From: CAYQDR01 sp964416315
Lineage (GTDB): Bacteria; Methylomirabilota; Methylomirabilia; Rokubacteriales; DASRDR01
Reading direction: 5' to 3'
Length of the DNA: 6,270 bases
Assembly: GCA_964416315.1 (NCBI GenBank)
Contig: CAYQDR010000179.1
Span: 1 to 6,270, forward strand
Part shown: in pieces, positions 1 to 4,957 of the stretch
How the letters are laid out: every line of letters begins with the position of its first letter
Position numbering within the stretch: position 1 is the stretch's first letter
Made by a program: the position numbers and the translations under genes
Notes under the pieces: model-generated
What the model saw: only the letters and a program-made list of their open reading frames with translations
Told to the model about the DNA's origin: nothing
Database searches by the model: none

Positions 1-328
1 CGGGAGCGGCCGGGCGCGCCGCGGGCGCCGCGGCCGGGCCCGCCGCGGGGGCGCCCGCCTCGGCGAGCACGCCCGCGATCTCCTCGTCGGGCTCCGCGAT
101 CACCGCGATCAGGTTGCCGACCGGCACCGTCGCCCCGGGAGCGACCAGCACCTTGCGGAGCACGCCCGAGCCGAACGCCTCGAGCTCGATGTCCGCCTTG
201 TCGGTCTCCACCTCGGCGATGATCTCGCCGCCGGCGACCGGGTCCCCCTCCTGCTTGAGCCACCGGAGGAGCTTCCCGGTCTCCATCGCCTCGCTGAGCT
301 TCGGCATCACGACCTTGGTCACCGCCAT
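1..328 (-). CDS. pdhC: Dihydrolipoamide acyltransferase (E2) of pyruvate dehydrogenase-type complex, N-terminal part
   Basis: The visible 109 residues are the N-terminus of an E2 core subunit, which carries acyl groups on a swinging lipoyl arm and transfers them to CoA in the cytoplasm. Residues 1-80 form a biotinyl/lipoyl domain that starts MAVTKVVMPKLSEAMETG. The lipoyl-lysine motif ETDKAD puts the modified lysine at residue 44. From about residue 91 the chain becomes an Ala/Pro/Gly-rich flexible linker, the usual hinge between the lipoyl domain and the E3/E1-binding domain. The peripheral-subunit-binding and catalytic domains lie beyond the window edge. The ATG at 328 has a GAGGAG ribosome binding site 9 bases upstream. 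It follows pdhA and pdhB, so acetyl transfer is the likely activity, but the catalytic domain that would exclude another 2-oxoacid specificity is not visible. The symbol is by context; pdhC and aceF are both used for this gene. Confidence 0.93.
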   Translation of the reverse strand, partial: MAVTKVVMPKLSEAMETGKLLRWLKQEGDPVAGGEIIAEVETDKADIELEAFGSGVLRKVLVAPGATVPVGNLIAVIAEPDEEIAGVLAEAGAPAAGPAAAPAARPAAP

Positions 329-454
329 AGACCCTGGCTCCTCGGAGGGGGGCCGAACCTCCCCCCAGGAAAGGTTGCGCGGTCAAAGCCCGCGCTCGGA
401 ACGCTTCGTTCAAGCGCGTGGAGTGACCCTGCCCGGTTCGGGTTCATCAAGCTC
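329..454 (-). other. pdhB-E2 intergenic region with three potential hairpins
   Basis: This 126-base gap is the only sizeable non-coding stretch in the window. In minus-strand order it contains three inverted repeats. The first is CGCTT/AAGCG with a 5-base loop (402-416). The second is GCGCGG/CCGCGC with a 7-base loop (377-395). The third is a run of six G paired with a run of six C around an 8-base loop (347-366), just before the E2 ribosome binding site. None is followed by a T-run, so none looks like a standard intrinsic terminator. I see no convincing -35/-10 promoter pair. The stems could serve as mRNA-processing or stability elements that set E2 level relative to E1, or be a chance result of high GC content. 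Confidence 0.5.
338..343 (-). promoter_or_regulatory. Ribosome binding site of the E2 gene
   Basis: Read on the minus strand this is GAGGAG, placed 9 bases before the ATG at 328. It fixes the E2 start, because the protein then begins right at the lipoyl domain. A six-base G:C hairpin (347-366) ends only three bases upstream of it and could affect access of ribosomes; that effect is inference. Confidence 0.75.
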
Positions 455-1441
455 TCAGGCGACGCCGCAGAGCTTGCGGATCGCCTCGATGATCTTCTCC
501 TTCGACGGCGTCTTCAGCCGCTCGAGGTTCCGCGCGTAGGGCATCGGGGCGTTGGCGCCCGTGACGCGGGCCACCGGCGCGTCGAGGTCGTCGAACGCGC
601 TCTCCGTGATGAAGGCCGCGATCTCGGAGCCCATCCCCGCGAACCCCGCGCCCGACTCGGCGACGAGGGCCCGGTGGGTCTTGCGCACCGAGGCGAGGAT
701 CGTCTCCGTGTCCATCGGACGGAGGGTGCGGGGATCGACGATCTCGACGGAGATGCCGTCCGTGCGCTCGACCTCCTCCGCCGCCTCCAGCACCCGGTAG
801 TACATCCCCGAGTAGGCCACGGCGGTGACGTCGCGGCCCTCGCGCTTGACCTCGGCCACGCCGAGCGGGATCAGGAAGTCGGCGCTGTCGGGGACCTCAC
901 CCTTGACGCCGTACAGGGTCTCGGACTCGATGAAGATCACCGGGTCGTCGGCGCGGATCGCGCTCTTGAGGAGACCCTTCGCGTCGCGCGGGCTCGTCGG
1001 CCGGACGACCTTCAGGCCCGGCACGTGGTAGAAGTACGTCTCCATCGACTGCGAGTGCTGGGCCGCGAGCTGGTGCGCGGGGCCGCCGGGTCCCCGGATC
1101 ACGATGGGCACCGAGAACTGGCCCCCCGACATGTAGCGGATCTTTGCCGCGTGGTTCACGATCTGGTCGAGGGCGATGATGGCGAAGTTGAACGTCATCA
1201 TCTCGATGATCGGGCGGAGACCGACCATGGCGGCCCCGATCCCCACCCCGGTGAAGCCGGACTCGCAGATCGGCGTGTCGATGACGCGCCGCTCGCCGAA
1301 CTTCTCCAGCAGCCCCTGGCTCACCTTGTAGGCGCCCCCGTAGACGCCGACCTCCTCGCCCATCAGAAAGACGCGCTCGTCCCGCTCCATCTCCTCGCGG
1401 AGCGCGTGGTTGAGCGCGTCCCGATAGGTGATGACGCTCAT
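455..1441 (-). CDS. pdhB: Pyruvate dehydrogenase E1 component, beta subunit
   Basis: This 328-residue protein is the beta chain of a heterotetrameric alpha2beta2 E1. With PdhA it decarboxylates pyruvate on thiamine diphosphate and reductively acetylates the E2 lipoyl group. The N-terminal pyrimidine-binding half is plain: REEMERDERVFLMGEEVG, then RVIDTPICESGFTGVGIGA. In the latter, Glu60 matches the glutamate that activates the thiamine N1' in this family. AAQHSQSMETYFYHVPGLKV contains His129, the conserved active-site histidine. The C-terminal transketolase-like domain follows, with EIVDPRTLRPMD (about 233-244) and VTGANAPMPYARNLERLK near the end. Length is normal for the family (about 325-330). 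An in-frame GTG at 1450 would add three residues, but AAGGGG sits 8 bases before the ATG at 1441 and almost on top of the GTG, so I chose the ATG. The gene starts 18 bases after the pdhA stop. Acetoin or branched-chain E1 beta are the main alternatives; the sequence style favours pyruvate. Confidence 0.95.
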   Translation of the reverse strand: MSVITYRDALNHALREEMERDERVFLMGEEVGVYGGAYKVSQGLLEKFGERRVIDTPICESGFTGVGIGAAMVGLRPIIEMMTFNFAIIALDQIVNHAAKIRYMSGGQFSVPIVIRGPGGPAHQLAAQHSQSMETYFYHVPGLKVVRPTSPRDAKGLLKSAIRADDPVIFIESETLYGVKGEVPDSADFLIPLGVAEVKREGRDVTAVAYSGMYYRVLEAAEEVERTDGISVEIVDPRTLRPMDTETILASVRKTHRALVAESGAGFAGMGSEIAAFITESAFDDLDAPVARVTGANAPMPYARNLERLKTPSKEKIIEAIRKLCGVA

Positions 1442-1449
1442 CCCCCTCA

Positions 1450-1457
1450 CCCCTTCC
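1450..1457 (-). promoter_or_regulatory. Ribosome binding site of pdhB
   Basis: The minus strand reads GGAAGGGG here, 8 bases before the ATG at 1441. It overlaps the competing GTG codon at 1450-1448, which would be too close to be served by it. It therefore decides the start in favour of the ATG. Confidence 0.65.
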
Positions 1458-1459
1458 GG

Positions 1460-2461
1460 TTACGCATAGACATCGGCGAACAGCCACTCGGCGGGCGGCT
1501 CGGGCGAGGCGTCGGCGAACGCCACCGCCTCGGCCACCCGCGCCTCGACCTCGACCGAGAGCGCCTTCCAGCCCGCCTCGTCGAGGTGCCCCTCCCGCGC
1601 GAGGCGCTCCCGGAAGCTCACGATCGGGTCGCGCTTCTTCTCCCCCTCGACCTCCTCCTTCGTCCGGTAGATCGCGGCCGAGGGGTCCCGCATGGAGTGC
1701 CCGCGGAACCGGTACGTGCGCGCCTCGATGAGGCTCGGGGTCTTCGACTCGCGTGCCCGGGCCACGGCGCGGCCGACGCACTCGCGCACGGCGAGCACGT
1801 CCATCCCGTCGCACGCCTCACCCGGGATCCGGTACGCCTCCGCGAACCTGTGGATCTCCGTCTGGGCGAGCGCCCGATGCAGGGCCGTGCCCATCGCGTA
1901 CCGGTTGTTCTCGCAGATGAAGACGACGGGCAGCTTCCAGAGCGCGGCGAGGTTGAGCGACTCGTGGAACTCCCCCTGCGGGACCGAGCCGTCGCCGAAG
2001 AAGCAGAGGATCACGCGGTCCCGGTCCTCGTACCGGATGGCGAACCCGACCCCGGTCGCGATCGGCAGATACCCGCCGACGATCGCGTGGCCCCCGAGGA
2101 AGTTCACCGACCGGTCGAAGAGGTGCATCGAGCCGCCCTTGCCCTTGGAGACCCCGTCGCGCCGCCCGAAGAGCTCGGCCATGAGCCGCCGCGGGTCGGA
2201 GCCGCGGGCGAGGGCGTGCCCGTGGTCCCGGTAGCCGGCGATCACGTAGTCGTCCGCCCGGAGGGTCGAGATCGCGCCGACGGCGACCGCTTCCTGCCCG
2301 ATGTAGAGGTGCAGGAAGCCGCCGATCTTGCCGAGGGCGTACATCTCGGCGGACTTCTCCTCGAAGCGCCGGATGAGGAGCATCTGGGCCAGGAGCTCGC
2401 GCCCGAGCTTCCCGTCCTCGCGCCCGCCCGGGCGGTCCGTCCCCCTATCCTTCGTCGCCAC
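1460..2461 (-). CDS. pdhA: Pyruvate dehydrogenase E1 component, alpha subunit
   Basis: This 333-residue protein is the alpha chain of the thiamine diphosphate-dependent E1, which pairs with PdhB. The diphosphate/Mg binding motif runs from GDG at 156-158 (context FFGDGSVPQGEFHESLN) to NN at 185-186 (context FICENNRYAMGT), the standard GDG-x(26)-NN layout. Other family marks are YRDHGHALARG (77-87), KGKGGSMHLFD (107-116) and the active-site loop RFRGHSMRDP (251-260) with His255. The loop serine that is phosphorylated in mitochondrial E1 is present as Ser256, but regulation by kinase should not be assumed in a bacterium. Length fits bacterial E1 alpha (about 320-370). The start is GTG, supported by GGGAGGG 7 bases upstream; the nearby upstream ATG codons are out of frame. 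It begins only 24 bases after nuoK, so it is probably translated from the same message as the nuo genes. The C-terminus DVYA is followed by TAA. Confidence 0.95.
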   Translation of the reverse strand: MATKDRGTDRPGGREDGKLGRELLAQMLLIRRFEEKSAEMYALGKIGGFLHLYIGQEAVAVGAISTLRADDYVIAGYRDHGHALARGSDPRRLMAELFGRRDGVSKGKGGSMHLFDRSVNFLGGHAIVGGYLPIATGVGFAIRYEDRDRVILCFFGDGSVPQGEFHESLNLAALWKLPVVFICENNRYAMGTALHRALAQTEIHRFAEAYRIPGEACDGMDVLAVRECVGRAVARARESKTPSLIEARTYRFRGHSMRDPSAAIYRTKEEVEGEKKRDPIVSFRERLAREGHLDEAGWKALSVEVEARVAEAVAFADASPEPPAEWLFADVYA

Positions 2462-2468
2462 GCCTCAT

Positions 2469-2475
2469 CCCTCCC
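2469..2475 (-). promoter_or_regulatory. Ribosome binding site of pdhA
   Basis: The minus strand reads GGGAGGG here, 7 bases before the GTG at 2461. It is among the strongest Shine-Dalgarno matches in the window. It supports the non-ATG start and suggests that pdhA is initiated independently although it lies just 24 bases after nuoK. Confidence 0.75.
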
Positions 2476-2485
2476 ATCGTCGCGC

Positions 2486-2788
2486 TCACCAGCGCAGGAG
2501 CGAGAGATCGTCCACGTTGATGCGGTAGCGGGCCCGGAAGATGGCCACGATGATGGCCAGCCCGACAGCCACCTCGGCGGCCGCCACCGTCATGACGAAG
2601 AATACGATGACCTGGCCCTCGGCGGCCCCCCGGGCCCGGCCGAACGCCACGAAGGCCAGGTTCGCGGCGTTCAGCATGAGCTCGATCGACATGAAGATCA
2701 CGAGGGGGTTCCGCCGCACGAGGACGCCGATCACGCCGATCGTGAACAGCACCACCGAGAGCGCCGCGTAGTAGCTCGGCGGCACCAT
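2486..2788 (-). CDS. nuoK: NADH-quinone oxidoreductase subunit K
   Basis: This 100-residue, three-helix membrane protein is the MrpC/MnhC-like subunit of the complex I proton path. The family's two key membrane glutamates are visible: Glu36 in FMSIELMLNAAN (helix 2) and Glu72 in MTVAAAEVAVGLAI (helix 3). Both are needed for proton translocation in studied enzymes. The length is exactly that of typical NuoK. The ATG at 2788 begins MVPPSYYAALS, four bases after the nuoJ stop, with no good Shine-Dalgarno sequence, so translation is probably coupled to nuoJ. The tail NVDDLSLLRW is also family-like. The gene normally next in line, nuoL, is absent; pdhA follows instead. Confidence 0.97.
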   Translation of the reverse strand: MVPPSYYAALSVVLFTIGVIGVLVRRNPLVIFMSIELMLNAANLAFVAFGRARGAAEGQVIVFFVMTVAAAEVAVGLAIIVAIFRARYRINVDDLSLLRW

Positions 2789-2792
2789 CGCG

Positions 2793-3287
2793 CTACACCG
2801 GCCGGCGCTTCGCGAGGGCCAGCGCCCCGACGAGCGCCGCGAGCAACAGCACGGACGTCACCTCGAATGGAACGAGGTAGTCGGTGAAGAGCAGCCGGCC
2901 GATCGCCCCCACGCCACCGGGCGCCGGCCGGACGCCCGCCCGGCCGCCTGCCTGGAAGAGGACCAGCGCCATGATGACGGCGCCCATGAGCGCCCCGAAC
3001 GGGAGCGCCCAGGAGCGCTGCGGCCAGAGGGGATCCGGGCCCGCCTCGGACTTTCCCGGGATGAGCAGCATGATCGCGAAGATGAACAGCACCATGATCG
3101 CGCCGGCATAGATGATCACCTGCGCCAGGGCCAGGAACTCGGCCCCGAGCATCAGGTACAGGACGGCCACGCAGAACAGGTTCGCCACGAGGAAGAGCGC
3201 CCCGTGCAGCGGGTTCGCCCGGACCACGAGCCCGACGGCGGAGGCGACGGCGCACACGGCGACGATCGTGAACGTCACCCATTCCAT
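2793..3287 (-). CDS. nuoJ: NADH-quinone oxidoreductase subunit J
   Basis: This 164-residue membrane subunit of complex I lies between NuoH and NuoK/NuoA in the membrane arm. It is strongly hydrophobic, with about five membrane segments. The hallmark is VIIYAGAIMVLFIFAIML (58-75), the helix that carries the conserved tyrosine (Tyr60) and undergoes the pi-bulge/alpha change during turnover in structurally studied complexes. The C-terminal segment, from LFTDYLVPFEVTSVLLLAAL to the basic end KRRPV, is typical. It is slightly shorter than the E. coli protein (184). The central loop (about 113-128) is Gly/Pro/Arg-rich and probably variable. The ATG at 3287 lies one base after the nuoI TAG stop; GGAGGGG inside the end of nuoI, 11 bases upstream, can serve as its ribosome binding site. 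Confidence 0.96.
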   Translation of the reverse strand: MEWVTFTIVAVCAVASAVGLVVRANPLHGALFLVANLFCVAVLYLMLGAEFLALAQVIIYAGAIMVLFIFAIMLLIPGKSEAGPDPLWPQRSWALPFGALMGAVIMALVLFQAGGRAGVRPAPGGVGAIGRLLFTDYLVPFEVTSVLLLAALVGALALAKRRPV

Positions 3288-3288
3288 G

Positions 3289-3858
3289 CTAGTCGAGACC
3301 CCTCCGGACGAGCTCCACGGGCGGCTGAGACGTGGGCAGGCCGTCCGCGCCCGCGGGCTCGAGCGCCAGCAGCGTCTCTTTCGTGTAGATCATCCCCTCG
3401 CGGCTGTACGCCGAGAACTCGAGGATCCCCGTGTCCATCCGGATCGCGTCCTCCGGGCACGCCTCGACGCAGTAGCCGCAGAACACGCACTTGCCGACGT
3501 CGATGTCGAAGCGCTCCGGGTACTTCTCGATGTCGGGGTTCGGGTGCTCGGCCGCGACGATGTAGATGCAGTGGGCCGGGCAGACCGTCTCGCACATCAT
3601 ACAGGCCACGCACCGCGGCGAGCCGTCCTCCCGCCGCACGAGGCGGTGGAGGCTCCGGAGCCGCGGGGCCAGCGGTCGCCGCTCCTCGGGCCACTGGTAG
3701 GTCACGGCGCCCTTCCGGCCCGTGAGCCACCGGCCCATGTTCACGAAGAAGTGCCGGGCCGTCACGACGAGGCCGATGAGGACCTCGACGACGTAGAAGC
3801 GCTGCCGCGGCGACCGCGGCGCCTGCCGGCGGACCGGAACGACCTTGAGCTGGGCCAC
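3289..3858 (-). CDS. nuoI: NADH-quinone oxidoreductase subunit I (2x[4Fe-4S])
   Basis: This 189-residue TYKY-type ferredoxin subunit carries clusters N6a and N6b, which pass electrons from NuoG toward N2 and quinone. There are two full binding motifs: CVACMMCETVCP (Cys83, 86, 89, 93) and CVFCGYCVEACP (Cys124, 127, 130, 134), in the usual crossed arrangement. An additional Cys97 (PAHCIYI) lies just after the first motif. The N-terminal part has a hydrophobic/amphipathic stretch VVEVLIGLVVTARHFFVNMG that probably sits against the membrane arm. ERFDIDVGKCVFCGYC and the following EDAIRMDTG are strongly family-like. The start is GTG at 3858, 13 bases after the nuoH stop, with GAGGG close upstream; no ATG occurs before residue 41, so this start is favoured. 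The C-terminal extension after about 165 is unremarkable. Confidence 0.96.
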   Translation of the reverse strand: MAQLKVVPVRRQAPRSPRQRFYVVEVLIGLVVTARHFFVNMGRWLTGRKGAVTYQWPEERRPLAPRLRSLHRLVRREDGSPRCVACMMCETVCPAHCIYIVAAEHPNPDIEKYPERFDIDVGKCVFCGYCVEACPEDAIRMDTGILEFSAYSREGMIYTKETLLALEPAGADGLPTSQPPVELVRRGLD

Positions 3859-3871
3859 GTCGCCCTCGCCG

Positions 3872-4957
3872 CTACAGCAGGAGGACCGCCGCCGTGACGA
3901 GGATGTTCAGGACCGAGAGCGGCAAGAGCCCGAGCCAGCCGAGCCGCATCGCCTGGTCGTACCGGAACCGCGGCAGCGTCCAGCGCACCAGCATGAGGAA
4001 CCAGCACAGGGCCACGACCTTGACGAGGAACGCCCCGACCTGCAGCGCGACCACGACGAGGTGGGGGAGCGCCCAGGCGAGGCCCCCGGGAAAGCGGAAC
4101 CCGTCGGCGAAGAGCCAGGGCACCTGCCAGCCGCCGAGGAACAGCGCCGTGGTCACGCCGGCGACGACGACCGTCTCGACGAAGTCCGCCATCATGAACA
4201 TTCCGAACTTCATCCCGCTGTACTCGACGAAGTAGCCGATGATCTCGGACTCCCCCTCGGGGAGGTCGAACGGAATCCGCTTCGTGGACGCGATGCCCGC
4301 CGTGAGGAAGAGCAGCAGGCCGAGCGGCTGCGTGACGATGCCCCACTTGGGGAGCCACCCCCAGAGCAGCGTCCCCTGGCCGCGCGCGATCTCCTGGAGG
4401 TCCAGCGAGCCGTAGACCATGCAGACACCCATGATCGAGGCCCCGATGGCGACCTCGGCGGAGATCATCAGGGCCGCCGCCCGCTGCGCTCCGAGGAGGG
4501 CGAAGTTGTTCGCCGACGACCAGCCCGCGAGCATCACCCCGTAGACGCCCATCGAGAGCATCGCGAAGATGTAGAGGATGCCGGCATTGAGCTGGACCGC
4601 CTGGAGCGAGATCTCGCGGCCGCCCACCCGCAGGACGTCGCCGAAGGGGATCGCGGCGAACCCCGCCAGGGCGAAGAAGACCGAGACGACGGGCGCCACG
4701 ACGAAGAGCGCCCGGTCGGCTCGCGCCGGGATGAAGTCCTCCTTGGTCAGCATCTTGATCGCGTCGGCGATCGGATGGAACAGCCCGATCAGGCGGAGGC
4801 CGAAGATCGAGGCGCGGTTGGCCCCGACGCGGTCCTGCATGACCGCCGACTGCTTCCGCTCGACCCAGGTCAGGAGCCCGCCCATGTTCAGGACGAACCC
4901 CATGACGAAGCCGACCTTGGCGAGGGCGATCCCGAGGTCGACGAGCACGGCGCTCAT
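3872..4957 (-). CDS. nuoH: NADH-quinone oxidoreductase subunit H
   Basis: This 361-residue membrane subunit (ND1 family) forms much of the quinone-binding chamber and links the peripheral and membrane arms of complex I. About eight hydrophobic segments are spread over the chain. Signature stretches are WVERKQSAVMQDRVGANRAS (31-50), GLRLIGLFHPIADAIKMLTK (53-72), the acidic quinone-site loop RIPFDLPEGESEIIGYFVEY (227-246) followed by SGMKFGMFMMADF, and RWTLPRFRYDQAMRLGW (325-341). Length matches the family (about 325-420). The open frame continues far upstream, but that part is antisense-frame noise over nuoG. The ATG at 4957 overlaps the nuoG TGA as ATGA and gives a protein beginning at the correct first helix. 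Many family members read GPNRVG where this one reads GANRAS. Confidence 0.97.
   Translation of the reverse strand: MSAVLVDLGIALAKVGFVMGFVLNMGGLLTWVERKQSAVMQDRVGANRASIFGLRLIGLFHPIADAIKMLTKEDFIPARADRALFVVAPVVSVFFALAGFAAIPFGDVLRVGGREISLQAVQLNAGILYIFAMLSMGVYGVMLAGWSSANNFALLGAQRAAALMISAEVAIGASIMGVCMVYGSLDLQEIARGQGTLLWGWLPKWGIVTQPLGLLLFLTAGIASTKRIPFDLPEGESEIIGYFVEYSGMKFGMFMMADFVETVVVAGVTTALFLGGWQVPWLFADGFRFPGGLAWALPHLVVVALQVGAFLVKVVALCWFLMLVRWTLPRFRYDQAMRLGWLGLLPLSVLNILVTAAVLLL

Noticed and set aside
1..58. Extremely GC-rich, repetitive-looking sequence at the window start, considered as a repeat element.
   Set aside because: It translates in frame as the Ala/Pro/Gly linker that follows the E2 lipoyl domain, so coding for a flexible hinge explains it.
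347..366. G6/C6 hairpin considered as an intrinsic terminator after pdhB.
   Set aside because: There is no T-run after the stem on the minus strand, and the E2 ribosome binding site follows almost at once, which argues for read-through into E2.
364..386. TTGACC (minus strand, 386-381) as a possible -35 element for an internal promoter before the E2 gene.
   Set aside because: At the expected 17-base spacing the -10 position reads GGGAGG, with no resemblance to TATAAT, and the -35 match falls inside a hairpin.
674..2887. Very long plus-strand open frame (737 codons) running antisense across pdhB, pdhA and nuoK.
   Set aside because: It lies opposite three clearly recognisable genes. Its translation is dominated by Arg, Asp, Glu, His, Leu and Pro in a pattern expected when strongly G/C-biased third codon positions are read on the opposite strand. 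It has no recognisable domain.
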